Shown here piece after piece: positions 8,855 through 18,890 of a stretch of DNA of 57,991 bases. Position 1 is the first letter of the stretch. Each line of letters begins with the position of its first letter. Source of the stretch: Saprospiraceae bacterium (GTDB lineage Bacteria > Bacteroidota > Bacteroidia > Chitinophagales > Saprospiraceae); NCBI GenBank assembly GCA_020628645.1, contig JAHDES010000038.1:1-57991 (forward strand). The letters are read 5' to 3'. A program made the position numbers and the translations under genes. The notes beneath the pieces were generated by a model that saw only the letters and a program-made list of their open reading frames with translations, did not search any database and was not told where the DNA came from.

Positions 8855-9814
8855 TTATTTCTTCTTTTTCTTAGAAGATGACTTTTTACTTTTCTTTTGA
8901 GCCGCTTTTTCTTTTGAAGTGGGTTTATTTTGCTTGAAAACTCGTTTTTTTAGACGAGGATCATAATTATCATCAAAAATCTTATATTTTTCATCCCATT
9001 CTAATCCATATTTATCGGTTAGATTGACGGTTAATGTCAAGCCACCAAAGAAATACCAATCTTGATCGTCAGGATTTCCTCTTAATGAACCTACGGGGTC
9101 TTCCATTGCTTGATTATAATATTCGGGCATTCTAAAAGAAAGGGTAGCCGCTAAAGGATCCATATCTGTATATTGGGTAATATTGGGATAATAAGCACTG
9201 ACATCATCTAGATAATCCGTAATCGTTTTTCTTGCACCAAATTCAGCTCCAATATTAAGTTTGTTGTTCAAACTCCATTTAAATCCAAAACCAAAAGGGA
9301 TCGCTACACTTACTCGGCTATAGCGTTTTTTACTAGTATTTAATACTACTTGTCCTTCTGTAGATAGCGGCTGTAGATCGTACCAACTTCCCTTAAATTG
9401 CGCTTGTGGATTAAAATAAAATCCAGCAATTCCAGCAAAAACATAAGGCACACTTATTTTTCCGTCGCGTATATCAAATGGTGTAATATTAAACTCATTC
9501 GTAACACCAAATTCTACTACAGAAGATCGAAAACTCAAATTTCGTTCTCGCATTCCAGATACTATAGTATTATTGGCGTCATCTCCACTAATTTGACCTT
9601 GGTAGAGATTAACTTTGAATGCGACAAAACGATTAATATTGTATCGTCCTAGAAGCCCAAAAGCAAGTTGATATTCATTAGGTGATAAGCCATTGGGACT
9701 TAAATCACCCATGTAGGCACTTCCTCCTACTAAGACTCCTGCTTCAAAATATTGAGCTTTAGAAATTTGGAATAGGCATAATAGCCCTAAAATAACGGTT
9801 AATTGCTTTTTCAT
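8855..9814 (-). CDS. DUF6089 family outer-membrane beta-barrel protein
   Basis: The signal peptide (QLTVILGLLCLFQISKAQ) is followed by the typical DUF6089 opening, YFEAGVLVGGSAYMGDLSPN. The rest alternates short beta-strand-like segments, as in eight-stranded OmpA/OmpW-like barrels, and includes a FGFGFKWSLN strand and GAEFGARKTITDYLDDVS. The C-terminal 40 residues are strongly lysine-rich and probably lie outside the barrel. The start is taken at MKKQLTV (9814), because the ten upstream residues do not fit a signal peptide. The protein probably resides in the outer membrane. Its function is unknown, but the family is widespread in Bacteroidota. Confidence 0.85.
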   Translation of the reverse strand: MKKQLTVILGLLCLFQISKAQYFEAGVLVGGSAYMGDLSPNGLSPNEYQLAFGLLGRYNINRFVAFKVNLYQGQISGDDANNTIVSGMRERNLSFRSSVVEFGVTNEFNITPFDIRDGKISVPYVFAGIAGFYFNPQAQFKGSWYDLQPLSTEGQVVLNTSKKRYSRVSVAIPFGFGFKWSLNNKLNIGAEFGARKTITDYLDDVSAYYPNITQYTDMDPLAATLSFRMPEYYNQAMEDPVGSLRGNPDDQDWYFFGGLTLTVNLTDKYGLEWDEKYKIFDDNYDPRLKKRVFKQNKPTSKEKAAQKKSKKSSSKKKKK

Positions 9815-10070
9815 ACGTTCTACGTTGTGGAATAAATCCAACAATTTTGAGGTGAATTAAGAAGAGGGGAATGGTGTAGAATAGAAAGCAAATAGAAGGG
9901 GAGAAAAAAGTTTGATGACCTAAGATTTTTAAGCCAAAAAACATATTATTTTTATAGCAAATAAAGTTCCAAACTAGCTAAACTAGGGCAAAAATACCAT
10001 GAATAGGGTAGTAGTTTTTCCCAAAATGGGAAGGATTAGAGGAAATAATGTGAATTTTGAAAAAAAGGAC

Positions 10071-10877
10071 TTAGCCTTTCACTTTCTTTTTCTTACCTTT
10101 TTTAAGGATTGGATCGTTGTTTTTGACGAGAAATTCTTTGGCTAGATTTAAGAAATTAATACTGCCTTTACTGCTCGCATCATAAAGAATGACTGGAAGG
10201 TGCATATTGGGGGCTTCTCCAATTCGTGAATTTCGATGGATGATCGTTTCAAAAACAGGATCTTGAGAATGCTCTTGTACTTCTGATACGACAACATTGG
10301 CTAAACGAAGACGCTTATCGTACATAGAAAGGACAATCCCTTCTATTTCTAACTCGGGATTAAGTTGTTGATTGACTAAAGAAATAGTATTCTTTAATTT
10401 ACTTAATCCTTCCAATGCAAAAATCTCACATTGTACAGGAATAATGACAGAATCAGCTGCCGTAAGTGCATTGATCGTAATCAATCCCAAAGAAGGTAAA
10501 CAATCTATTAAAATATAGTCGTAATCTTCTTTTAAAGGTTGAAACGCTTGCCGCATAACAAATTCTCTACGGAAACGAGAGACCAATTCTAATTCTGCAC
10601 CTACTAAATCAATATGAGAAGGAATGATATCAAGATTTGGGGTAGAAGTACTTAAAATGGCATCTTTAGGATTAATATCATTGACAATACAATCATATGA
10701 ACTGTACTCAATATCATCTGGGGAGATTCCTACACCAGAAGTTGCATTTGCTTGGGGATCAGCATCAATCAGGAGTACCTTCTTCTCCAGTACAGCCAGA
10801 CAAGCAGACAAATTGATAGCAGTAGTAGTTTTACCTACACCACCTTTTTGATTAGCAATTGCAATTATTTTTCCCAT
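10071..10877 (-). CDS. parA: Chromosome partitioning ATPase ParA
   Basis: This is a Walker-type ParA/Soj ATPase that drives chromosome segregation with ParB. The deviant Walker A motif KGGVGKTTTAINLSA is at residues 11-25. Switch I, IDADPQANATSG, begins near residue 38, and the Walker B-like YILIDCLPSLG near residue 120. The 268-residue length is typical for chromosomal ParA. The C-terminus is basic (KKGKKKKVKG). No parB follows in the window, which is unusual since the two are often adjacent. A strong -7 box lies 32 bases upstream. Confidence 0.93.
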   Translation of the reverse strand: MGKIIAIANQKGGVGKTTTAINLSACLAVLEKKVLLIDADPQANATSGVGISPDDIEYSSYDCIVNDINPKDAILSTSTPNLDIIPSHIDLVGAELELVSRFRREFVMRQAFQPLKEDYDYILIDCLPSLGLITINALTAADSVIIPVQCEIFALEGLSKLKNTISLVNQQLNPELEIEGIVLSMYDKRLRLANVVVSEVQEHSQDPVFETIIHRNSRIGEAPNMHLPVILYDASSKGSINFLNLAKEFLVKNNDPILKKGKKKKVKG

Positions 10878-10908
10878 TCTAGAATGTACGTTTAGCTTTT
10901 AACAGATT

Positions 10909-10916
10909 CAAAGGTA
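10909..10916 (-). promoter_or_regulatory. Predicted -7 promoter box for parA
   Basis: The minus strand reads TACCTTTG. A TTTG on the same strand at 10940-10943 could be the -33 box, but the spacer (23) is longer than usual. Confidence 0.55.
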
Positions 10917-10962
10917 CAAATAAAAAATTCTTTTTATACCAAATTTAGACTTGAAAAGCGAT

Positions 10963-11643
10963 CTACAGTTGAATAGTTTCACCTACACTTGGAAGGATTA
11001 ATTTTTTGCCTTTTGCTTCAAATGCTTTTTGAGCGGCATCATGATCTATTTCGATATAACCAAAGGTATCAAAATGACATCCTACAATAGTATCACATTC
11101 AATAAAATCGGCAGCAATTAAAGCGTCTTCGTATCCCATTGTAAAATTATCTCCAAGTGGAAGAATAGCGAAATTAAGTTTTGGACAAGTCATGGGAATC
11201 AATTTCATATCCATCGTTAGGGCAGTATCTCCAGCATGATAAAAACAAACTTCCTCATTCCAAAGCACAAATCCACCCGGGTTGCCCCCATACGTGCCAT
11301 CAGGGAGTATACTTGAATGAACCGCATTGACATACTTCACAGTACCAAAATCAAAATTCCATTTTCCACCATGATTGAGTGGATGACCCGAAATTTCCTT
11401 ACCTCCATACCAGCTTACAATTTCATAATTTGAGATGATTTTTGCACCTGTACGTTTCGCAATACCTTCAGCATCCACTACATGATCTTGATGTCCATGT
11501 GTTAATAGGATATAATCGGCGGCTACTTCTTCAATATTAATATGTTTTGCTAATGGATTGGGACTTATAAAAGGATCAAATAGAAGCTGTTTGCCATTCA
11601 TTTCTATTCCAAAACCAGCTTGTCCGTAATAAGTAAGGGTCAT
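10963..11643 (-). CDS. UPF0173-type metal-dependent hydrolase (metallo-beta-lactamase fold)
   Basis: This is a 226-residue cytoplasmic hydrolase of the UPF0173/YtkL group. The metal-binding motif HGHQDH is at about residues 49-54. A second His is in NAVHSS (around 109), an Asp lies in FYHAGDTAL (around 138), and the final His in GCHFDTF (around 189). Length and motif order match the family. The substrate is not known. It diverges from the FMN reductase gene, and a 10-base inverted repeat in the shared gap may be an operator. Confidence 0.88.
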   Translation of the reverse strand: MTLTYYGQAGFGIEMNGKQLLFDPFISPNPLAKHINIEEVAADYILLTHGHQDHVVDAEGIAKRTGAKIISNYEIVSWYGGKEISGHPLNHGGKWNFDFGTVKYVNAVHSSILPDGTYGGNPGGFVLWNEEVCFYHAGDTALTMDMKLIPMTCPKLNFAILPLGDNFTMGYEDALIAADFIECDTIVGCHFDTFGYIEIDHDAAQKAFEAKGKKLILPSVGETIQL

Positions 11644-11710
11644 TTTTATGAAATTTTAGTTTTAAGGATGATTCTAGTACGAAATAAAAGATTTAAGTTT
11701 GTTCGCCAAA

Positions 11711-11747
11711 AGAAAATGAAGATTAATTTACACTTTTTTCATTTTCT
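11711..11747. repeat. Inverted repeat in a divergent promoter region
   Basis: AGAAAATGAA (11711-11720) and TTCATTTTCT (11738-11747) are perfect inverted copies with a 17-base spacer. The repeat lies between two divergent genes. It could be an operator or a hairpin early in the plus-strand transcript. Confidence 0.4.
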
Positions 11748-11774
11748 GTTGTTATATATACAAACACCTTTTCA

Positions 11775-12317
11775 ATGATTACAATTATTTCTGGTACGAA
11801 TCGCAAAGACGCAGCTACTCATATATTTGCTCAATATTATTTTGAATTAATGAAGAATATTACCGAAGAAGAAGTACAATATCTATCTCTGGAAATGGTA
11901 TCTTCTACTGCTTTACATAATGCTATGTATAGTGCGGATCATCAAGATAATACTGTAACTCATTTGCAAGATCAATTTATTATTCCTGCTACTAAAATAG
12001 TGATTCTTTCTCCAGAATATAATGGAAGTTATCCCGGCATTGTAAAATTATTTATAGATGCCTGTTCCATACGAGAATATAAAAAATCATTTTCAGGAAA
12101 GAAAATAGGTTTGATTGGAATTGCATCAGGTCGTGCTGGAAATCTTAGAGGATTAGATCATTTAAGTGATATCTTTCAACACATGGGATCGACAATTTAT
12201 CCTAATAAATTGCCTATTTCTTCGATTGGAGGTATTTTGAATGAAGACAAAAAAATAGAACATGAAGGCTCTCAAAAAGCACTTGAAGCTCATGCTCGTG
12301 GCTTTTTAGCCTTTTAA
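11775..12317 (+). CDS. NADPH-dependent FMN reductase-family protein
   Basis: This is a 180-residue flavodoxin-like protein of the NADPH-dependent FMN/azo/chromate reductase family. The N-terminal phosphate loop is IISGTNRKDAATH (residues 4-16). The central motif SPEYNGSYPGIVKLFID (around 79-95) is diagnostic, and GIASGRAGNLRGLDHL follows. Such enzymes use flavin to reduce quinones, azo dyes or metals, but the physiological substrate cannot be deduced here. It converges on the next gene with a one-base gap. Confidence 0.88.
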   Translation: MITIISGTNRKDAATHIFAQYYFELMKNITEEEVQYLSLEMVSSTALHNAMYSADHQDNTVTHLQDQFIIPATKIVILSPEYNGSYPGIVKLFIDACSIREYKKSFSGKKIGLIGIASGRAGNLRGLDHLSDIFQHMGSTIYPNKLPISSIGGILNEDKKIEHEGSQKALEAHARGFLAF

Positions 12318-12318
12318 C

Positions 12319-13068
12319 TCACCATCTTGGATTGTAAATAATAGGTGGAAATGGTTTTTCACGACCTGATTTTGTAGGCACACGACTTATTTTATTGCCA
12401 ATGGGACTGGAAAATTTAAAATAAAGACCTACAATATGCCCTCTGGGTTTTATTATGGTTGTTTGGTCAGTTTCAATAAATAAAGCCGTCCCTAATCCAT
12501 TGAAATTATAGCGTCCAAAAATGCCCCATTCATAGGATAGAATGGTTTTTATGCCTTTAAATTTTGTCTTAAAAAAATTGCGTTTCCCTAAGTCTACTCG
12601 AGTAAAAAAATAGGTGTTATTTGTACTTGAAGCTTCTACATAAAACGTATTGAGCTGTTCTGTCCAAATGTCATTATAGCCCATTTGTGCTCCAAGGTGC
12701 GTTCTGAAAACACCTTCCTTGGCATTTTTTAGAGGAATATGAAAAGCTAGATTTGTTTGTGCTGTTAAAGAACCAAAGTCAAGTAAATAATCTTCATTTT
12801 TGCCTCTATATTCCATAAAAAAAGCAGTGAATCCTAAATTTAATCCCCAAGATAAACGTCTAGTAATTCGTGTGGATGTACCGAGATCAAACACAAATGC
12901 GGAATGCCACTTTGCTTGCCAATCTGTTTGAGATGAAGCAATAGTAGGGAAGGTTACACCTTTAGCGAGTACAGCTTCAAAGGTATATTTAGGAACGCTC
13001 ATTCGTTTTTGTGCATGAATAGAGCTGATCCAAAATAGTGAAAGGCAAACTATTAGAATTTTTCTCAT
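12319..13068 (-). CDS. Probable outer-membrane beta-barrel protein
   Basis: This 249-residue protein has a clear signal peptide (ILIVCLSLFWISSIHAQ) and repeated amphipathic strands with aromatic girdles (for example LSWGLNLGFTAFF and AKWHSAFVFDLG). It is most likely a small porin-like barrel in the outer membrane. I do not recognise a specific family. The C-terminus lacks a T9SS tail. Confidence 0.7.
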   Translation of the reverse strand: MRKILIVCLSLFWISSIHAQKRMSVPKYTFEAVLAKGVTFPTIASSQTDWQAKWHSAFVFDLGTSTRITRRLSWGLNLGFTAFFMEYRGKNEDYLLDFGSLTAQTNLAFHIPLKNAKEGVFRTHLGAQMGYNDIWTEQLNTFYVEASSTNNTYFFTRVDLGKRNFFKTKFKGIKTILSYEWGIFGRYNFNGLGTALFIETDQTTIIKPRGHIVGLYFKFSSPIGNKISRVPTKSGREKPFPPIIYNPRW

Positions 13069-13161
13069 TCTTTTTTGAAGATAATTGATTTGTTACTTCT
13101 AAACCTCTAATAAAAGAACGAGAATGGCAAATTTTATTGTGAAAAGAATTAGTTTTAAAGA

Positions 13162-14643
13162 CTAATTATCGCGGTAATCATCAAATAAATCTCCTTCATC
13201 AAACATATTAGCTAGGATGTCACGGAAGGTCATTTTGGATTCTAATACATCTTTATTTAAAATGTCCAATTCCGTCATCGCATGAAGCACCAATTCCATA
13301 AAAAGTGGAGTAGGAGAATCATCAGGCAGCGTAGTGCGTTCGATCAGTTTGTTTAATCCTGCTACTTTGGCAAGTTTCTTCTCATAAGCTGCATTACTAT
13401 CATCATTTAAAAGATCAAGGGTATTGCCTCCTTGAAACCAAGCTTTAATAGCACCATAAGGATCACGATCTACACCTTCCTCAATTTGATCTGGATGTTT
13501 GAAATAAGTCAAAAATTGTTCTTTGATCGCATTCCCCATTAAGGAAATGGCTACTGCATAAGGGCCTTCTTGCTCTCCTTCATATACTAATTCTACCTTT
13601 CCAGTAATAGCAGGTACAATGCCCCATAAATCAGTAAGACGAACGGTAGTAGAAGCATCTCCATTAATCAACATTCTTCGTTCGGCAGTACTTACTAAAT
13701 TTTCAAAAGCAGAGATACTTAAACGAGCAGACACGCCACTTTTTTCATCTACAAATTCACTTTTTCGGGCTTCAAAGACAATGCGTTCCAATAAATCTTT
13801 CATCATATCAGGTACAACGACTTGCTCTTTTTGCGCAGGAAGTAACTTAGCTTCTTGTTGTGTGATAGTTCGAGCAATTTCAATGGTTTTAGGATAATGC
13901 GTCAAAATCTGACTTTCAATACGATCTTTTAAAGGGGTAATGATGCTCCCTCGATTCGTATAATCTTCAGGATTGGCAGTAAAGACAAACTGAATATCCA
14001 GCGGCAAACGCAATTTAAATCCTCGAATTTGCATATCGCCTTCTTGTAAAATATTGAATAAGGAAACCTGAATTCTCGCCTGTAAATCAGGTAATTCATT
14101 GATCACAAAAATAGAACGATGTGCTCTAGGAATCAATCCAAAATGAATCACTCGTTCATCAGAATAGGGGAGTTTTAAGGTAGCTGCTTTAATAGGATCA
14201 ACATCACCTACCAAATCGGCAATGCTTACATCAGGTGTTGCTAACTTTTCCACATATCGCTCATCTCGATGTACCCATTCCACAGGCGTATCATCTCCTT
14301 TTTCAGCAATTAAATCTATAGCAAATCTTGAAATAGGATTTAATGGATCATCCATGATTTCACTTCCACCAACTATAGGGGTGTATTCATCCAATAATTG
14401 AACCATCAAACGAGCCAAACGTGTTTTAGCTTGTCCTCTTAATCCTAACAAAAGAATATTATGTCTGGATAAAATTGCTCGCTCTAAATCAGGAATTACA
14501 GTATCCTCAAAACCTAAGATTCCTTCAAAAACGACCTCTTTATTCTGTAGTTTTTGAATAAGGTTATCTCGAAGTTCTTCTTTGATGGTTTTTGAACGGT
14601 AATTGGATTGCTTTAATGCACCTAAGGTAGTAATGGATTTCAT
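13162..14643 (-). CDS. Magnesium-chelatase-I-like AAA+ ATPase
   Basis: This 493-residue AAA+ ATPase belongs to the ChlI/BchI-like group found in Bacteroidota, which do not make chlorophyll. The Walker A motif is LLGLRGQAKTRLAR near residue 64. A Walker B equivalent, IFVINELPDLQ, is near residue 177 and is followed by LFNILQEGDMQIRG. Sensor 1 is in FVFTANPEDYTNRG near residue 220. The usual partner is a von Willebrand factor A-domain protein, but none is adjacent. It probably acts as a chaperone-like remodeller. Its target is unknown. Confidence 0.85.
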   Translation of the reverse strand: MKSITTLGALKQSNYRSKTIKEELRDNLIQKLQNKEVVFEGILGFEDTVIPDLERAILSRHNILLLGLRGQAKTRLARLMVQLLDEYTPIVGGSEIMDDPLNPISRFAIDLIAEKGDDTPVEWVHRDERYVEKLATPDVSIADLVGDVDPIKAATLKLPYSDERVIHFGLIPRAHRSIFVINELPDLQARIQVSLFNILQEGDMQIRGFKLRLPLDIQFVFTANPEDYTNRGSIITPLKDRIESQILTHYPKTIEIARTITQQEAKLLPAQKEQVVVPDMMKDLLERIVFEARKSEFVDEKSGVSARLSISAFENLVSTAERRMLINGDASTTVRLTDLWGIVPAITGKVELVYEGEQEGPYAVAISLMGNAIKEQFLTYFKHPDQIEEGVDRDPYGAIKAWFQGGNTLDLLNDDSNAAYEKKLAKVAGLNKLIERTTLPDDSPTPLFMELVLHAMTELDILNKDVLESKMTFRDILANMFDEGDLFDDYRDN

Positions 14644-14717
14644 TCAATGAATTATCAGTGTAAGAAAAAAGTAAAACAAAAAAAAGGGGGTGAAGTTCAG
14701 AACTTGACTGTAAATAT

Positions 14718-15278
14718 TTATGCAGTTTTACAAGGCTTTAAAATCAAATGCCAAACTTCTTGATTTGGAGCAGTATACTTTTTTATGGTTTTAAAACCAA
14801 CTCGATAATGAGCATTTAAGGATCGTTGATTCCGATCGGCTACTTCTGTAATTATATAATCAAAATCTTTTTCCATTTGAAGACATAATGCTTCATATAA
14901 TTGCTCAAAAATTCCTTTGGAACGAAATGCTTTTGCAATGCAAATTTGACCCATTACAAAATAAGAGCTTGCTCCTAATAATTTGCCCTCATACGTAGTT
15001 TGGTCAACCATTTCAAACATAGGAATTAAAACGGGTAAGGCTTGATTAAATTCAGATAGCATCACCAAGGCATATCCCACGACTTCTTCTGCATTTTTGG
15101 CGATAATATGATGAAAATCACCACTAATTTCAGCTAAAGTGGATAAATCATGATTTACTGTGACGAATCCTTGATTCTTTGACTCCTTTTCAGAAATATT
15201 TCGTTCTAAATTTATATTTTGCAATCGTAGGATTCCTTCTAATTCACTTGATTCCGTTGCTCCTTTTAGGGTAATCAT
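14718..15278 (-). CDS. GNAT-family N-acetyltransferase
   Basis: This is a 186-residue acetyltransferase. The acetyl-CoA-binding motif A is recognisable as QICIAKAFRSKGIFEQLYEAL (about residues 112-132, with R-x-K-G-I in place of the classic RxxGxG). Motif B follows as NQRSLNAHYRVGFKTI. The acceptor substrate cannot be inferred. It starts two bases after the stop of the dehydrogenase gene and is probably co-transcribed with it. Confidence 0.82.
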   Translation of the reverse strand: MITLKGATESSELEGILRLQNINLERNISEKESKNQGFVTVNHDLSTLAEISGDFHHIIAKNAEEVVGYALVMLSEFNQALPVLIPMFEMVDQTTYEGKLLGASSYFVMGQICIAKAFRSKGIFEQLYEALCLQMEKDFDYIITEVADRNQRSLNAHYRVGFKTIKKYTAPNQEVWHLILKPCKTA

Positions 15279-15280
15279 TC

Positions 15281-16171
15281 TTATTTTTTGAAGCTATCCG
15301 CTACCACCAATTCTTTAGAACCTGCTGTATATTGATAAAAGCCTTCTCCAGATTTTCTTCCTTTTTTACCAGCCGTCACCATATTTACTAATAATGGACA
15401 AGGTGCGTATTTAGGATTTCCGAAGCCATCATACAGCACATTTAAAATGGACAAACAAACATCCAAACCAATAAAATCAGCGAGTTGTAAAGGCCCCATT
15501 GGATGCGCCATTCCTAATTTCATGACCGTATCAATTTCTTCTACACCTGCTACGCCTTCGTAGAGCGAATAGATGGCTTCATTAATCATCGGCATCAAAA
15601 TACGATTCGCTATAAATCCTGGATAATCATTCACTTCTGTTGGAACTTTTCCTAATTGTTTGGATAATTCCATAATGGTATTCGTCACTTCATCTGAAGT
15701 CGCATAGCCACGAATAACTTCGACCAATTTCATGACTGGAACAGGATTCATGAAGTGCATTCCGATCACTTTTTCTGGACGCTTGGTAGCGGCTGCAATT
15801 TTAGTAATGGAAATAGAAGAAGTATTGCTTGCTAAAATCGCTTTTTCAGGTGCTGCTTCATCCAATTGAGCGAAAATCTTGAGTTTTAAATCAATATTTT
15901 CAGTAGCGGCTTCAATTACTAGATCGGCATCAGCGACTGCTTTATTGATGTCTGTATAAGTAGTAATATTAGCTAAAGTTTGTTGCTTGTCGGCTTCATT
16001 TATTCGCTCTTTTTTGACCATTCGATCTAAGTTTTTCGAAATGGTCGCCAAGGCTTTTTCAAGTGCAGATGCTGAAATATCTGCTAAAGCAACAGTATGA
16101 TTTTTCATGGCACAAACATGGGCAATTCCATTGCCCATTGTTCCTGCACCAATGACGGTGATATTTTTCAT
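15281..16171 (-). CDS. 3-hydroxyacyl-CoA (3-hydroxybutyryl-CoA) dehydrogenase
   Basis: This NAD(P)-dependent enzyme oxidises 3-hydroxyacyl-CoA or reduces acetoacetyl-CoA. The N-terminal Rossmann motif is VIGAGTMGNGIAH (residues 5-17). The substrate-site motif is GMHFMNPVPVMKLVEVI (around 140). The 3HCDH signature DYPGFIANRILMPMINEA begins near residue 183. At 296 residues it is a single-function enzyme of the Hbd/PaaH type, not a fused FadB. It sits between nhaB and the GNAT gene, with small gaps. Confidence 0.92.
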   Translation of the reverse strand: MKNITVIGAGTMGNGIAHVCAMKNHTVALADISASALEKALATISKNLDRMVKKERINEADKQQTLANITTYTDINKAVADADLVIEAATENIDLKLKIFAQLDEAAPEKAILASNTSSISITKIAAATKRPEKVIGMHFMNPVPVMKLVEVIRGYATSDEVTNTIMELSKQLGKVPTEVNDYPGFIANRILMPMINEAIYSLYEGVAGVEEIDTVMKLGMAHPMGPLQLADFIGLDVCLSILNVLYDGFGNPKYAPCPLLVNMVTAGKKGRKSGEGFYQYTAGSKELVVADSFKK

Positions 16172-16211
16172 TATTGTGTGTGGTTAGGTCCGAGTTTAGA
16201 TTAAGTAGAAT

Positions 16212-17681
16212 TTAAAAGAACATTTTAATACAAATAAAGCCAACTATTCCTAATACGATGGTATAAGGAAATGCCATTTTGACCATTTTCATATAGGATA
16301 AATTAATGAGTGGAGCTAAGGCACTTGTTAATAAAAACAAGAAAGCAGCTTGTCCATTTGGTGTAGCTACACTAGGAAGATTCGTTCCTGTATTAATTGC
16401 CACAGCTAAAGTTTCAAACATCTCACGATCAATTACACCATTCTTAAAAGCAGCTTCTACTTCTCCGATATACACAGTTGCTACAAATACATTATCACTA
16501 ATCATAGATAAAAATCCATTCGCAAGATAAAACATAGCAGGTTGCTGAGAAGGATCAAGTTGTAAGGCCCAATCAATAATAGGACTGAACAAATGTTGAT
16601 CGTGAATCATGGCAACAATCACAAAAAAGACCACTAATAATCCTGTAAAAGGTAAGGCTTCCTCAAAAGCTTTTCCAAGTGAATGCTCATCTGTAATCCC
16701 CATAAATGCAGTTTGAACGATAATCAATCCCAAACCAATCATTCCTACAGGAGCGAGGTGTAATGCTAAACCAATTATAAGAAGTACAGCAGATACTGCC
16801 TGTACTATTAGACCATATTTTTGTTTGTCAGTACGTTTAGCATCCTCTTCTTCTGAATATTTTTCAATAATTCGTCGAGCTACTTCTGGTAATTTTTCAC
16901 CATAACCAAACCACCCAGTTTTTTCAAGTATAAAAGTGGTAATTATACCACAAACAAAAACAGGCATTGAAACAGGAGCAGTACGCAAAAAGAATTCTAT
17001 AAAATCCCATCCCATTCGTTCTCCAATCAATAAGTTTTGAGGCTCACCAACTAAAGTACATACGCCACCAAGTGCAGTACCGACAACACCGTGCATCGTC
17101 AAACTTCTTAAAAAAGAACGAAATTGTTCTAAAGTATCTCCACTCAATTCTTTTCGATCTAATACTCCACTACCGTCATAATCAGCAGAACTGGAATGTA
17201 TTTTATGATAAACCCCATAAAAGCCTACCGAAACACTAATTAATACAGCTGTAACCGTCAATGCATCTAGAAAAGCACTCAAAACCGCAGCTAAGAATAC
17301 AAATAGCATGGATAAGAGCGTTTTCGATTTAATTTTAGTGAAAACTTTACTGAAAATATACATCAATAAAGGTTTCATAAAATAAATCCCTGCCACCATA
17401 AAAACTAAAAGTAAAATGACTTCGAGATTGGCTTGAATTTCATTGTAGGAATGTTTTGGAGTCGTTAAACCCAAAAGAAGTGCCTGAATCGCCAATAATC
17501 CACCCGATTGTAAGGGGTAACATTTTAATGCCATGGCTAAAGTGAAAATAAATTCACCAATGAAAAGCCAAGCTGTGATTACTGGGCCTACTGTGAAATA
17601 AGCGATTATATTGATGACAAAAAATGCCAACATCACTTGTTTATACCATTTGGGGCTATTTCCTAAGAAGTATTTAAACAT
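16212..17681 (-). CDS. nhaB: Na+/H+ antiporter NhaB
   Basis: This is a 489-residue inner-membrane antiporter that extrudes Na+ in exchange for protons. It closely follows the NhaB pattern: [10 protein letters not shown] near the start, [20 protein letters not shown] (about residues 42-61), [18 protein letters not shown] (about 86-103), [21 protein letters not shown] (about 135-155) and GEPQNLLIG. About 10-12 hydrophobic helices are visible, and the size matches the family. Its presence suggests a saline habitat. Confidence 0.93.
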   Translation of the reverse strand: MFKYFLGNSPKWYKQVMLAFFVINIIAYFTVGPVITAWLFIGEFIFTLAMALKCYPLQSGGLLAIQALLLGLTTPKHSYNEIQANLEVILLLVFMVAGIYFMKPLLMYIFSKVFTKIKSKTLLSMLFVFLAAVLSAFLDALTVTAVLISVSVGFYGVYHKIHSSSADYDGSGVLDRKELSGDTLEQFRSFLRSLTMHGVVGTALGGVCTLVGEPQNLLIGERMGWDFIEFFLRTAPVSMPVFVCGIITTFILEKTGWFGYGEKLPEVARRIIEKYSEEEDAKRTDKQKYGLIVQAVSAVLLIIGLALHLAPVGMIGLGLIIVQTAFMGITDEHSLGKAFEEALPFTGLLVVFFVIVAMIHDQHLFSPIIDWALQLDPSQQPAMFYLANGFLSMISDNVFVATVYIGEVEAAFKNGVIDREMFETLAVAINTGTNLPSVATPNGQAAFLFLLTSALAPLINLSYMKMVKMAFPYTIVLGIVGFICIKMFF

Positions 17682-17788
17682 GTTTGACGTTTTATTTTAA
17701 TGTAGTACCTACTTTTATATTGCGAAAGTACAAACTCCAACACGAATGACTAAAAAAATCCTTATTTTTGTTGTCTAAATTTTTTTTA

Positions 17789-18784
17789 ATGGTCAAGATT
17801 GGTTCTGTAGAGTTTAAGGAATTTCCACTTTTACTGGCTCCCATGGAGGATGTCAGTGATCCACCTTTTCGTGCCTTATGCAAAAAAGAAGGCTGTGATA
17901 TGATGTATACAGAATTTATTTCTGTCGAAGGTTTAATACGAGATGCACACAAAAGTGTTCAGAAATTAGATATTTATGAAGAGGAACGGCCCATTGGTAT
18001 TCAAATTTTTGGAGCGAACTTGGATTCTATGCAACGAGCAGCAGAAATAGTGGAAGAAGCAAAGCCAGAAGTTTTAGATATTAATTTTGGATGCCCCGTT
18101 AAAAAAGTAGTTTGTAAGATGGCAGGTGCAGGAATATTACAAGATATTCCTCGTATGGTAAAATTAACCGAAGCCATTGTAAAATCAACTAATCTCCCTG
18201 TCACCGTAAAAACGCGTTTGGGTTGGGATGATAAAACAAAATACATTGTAGAAGTAGCAGAACGCCTTCAAGATGTAGGTATTAAAGCACTCTCCATTCA
18301 TGGGCGTACGCGTAAACAAATGTATAAAGGGGAAGCCGATTGGACACTCATTGGAAAAATAAAAGAAAATCCAAGAATGCACATTCCAATTTTTGGAAAT
18401 GGTGATATTAATTCTCCTCAAAAAGCAATGGAATATCGCAATCGTTATGGAGTCGATGGCATTATGATTGGACGAGCAAGTATTGGTTATCCTTGGATTT
18501 TTAGAGAAATCAAACACTATTTCAAAACGGGCGAAATTTTACCTCCTCCAACCACTCAAGAACGAGTAGCTGCTGCACGACAGCATTTAAAGCATTCCTT
18601 AGAATGGAAAGGACCAAAACTAGGAGTTTTAGAAATGCGTCGCCATTATACTAATTACTTTAGAGGTTTTCCTCATGTGAAGCCTTATCGAACAAAATTA
18701 GTGACGGAACATGATCCTGCTGTTCTTTTTGAAGTACTCGACCTCATCGAAGAACGTTACCAAGAATATGGTTTGGTCAGTTGA
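17789..18784 (+). CDS. dusB: tRNA-dihydrouridine synthase
   Basis: This FMN-dependent enzyme reduces uridine to dihydrouridine in the tRNA D-loop. The TIM-barrel motifs are in order: APMEDVSDPPFRALCKKEG near residue 14, NFGCPVKKVVCKMAGAGIL near residue 93 with the catalytic Cys, KTRLGWD, IHGRTRKQMYKGEADW near 170 and FGNGDI near 199. The start is ATG at 17789. An upstream in-frame TTG would add seven unconserved residues. The length (331) and motifs fit DusB of Bacteroidota. Confidence 0.94.
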   Translation: MVKIGSVEFKEFPLLLAPMEDVSDPPFRALCKKEGCDMMYTEFISVEGLIRDAHKSVQKLDIYEEERPIGIQIFGANLDSMQRAAEIVEEAKPEVLDINFGCPVKKVVCKMAGAGILQDIPRMVKLTEAIVKSTNLPVTVKTRLGWDDKTKYIVEVAERLQDVGIKALSIHGRTRKQMYKGEADWTLIGKIKENPRMHIPIFGNGDINSPQKAMEYRNRYGVDGIMIGRASIGYPWIFREIKHYFKTGEILPPPTTQERVAAARQHLKHSLEWKGPKLGVLEMRRHYTNYFRGFPHVKPYRTKLVTEHDPAVLFEVLDLIEERYQEYGLVS

Positions 18785-18890
18785 TAATACTAATTTTTTG
18801 TTTATGGAACTTTTTAGGTTCAATTTCCTTTCTTAATAGCAGATGAAAATTTTATGCTGCATTAATTTATTGAAATCATTAGATATTTAA

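Noticed and set aside
13619-13897. Plus-strand reading frame opposite the AAA ATPase
   Set aside because: It is a shadow of the ATPase coding frame, with no family resemblance.
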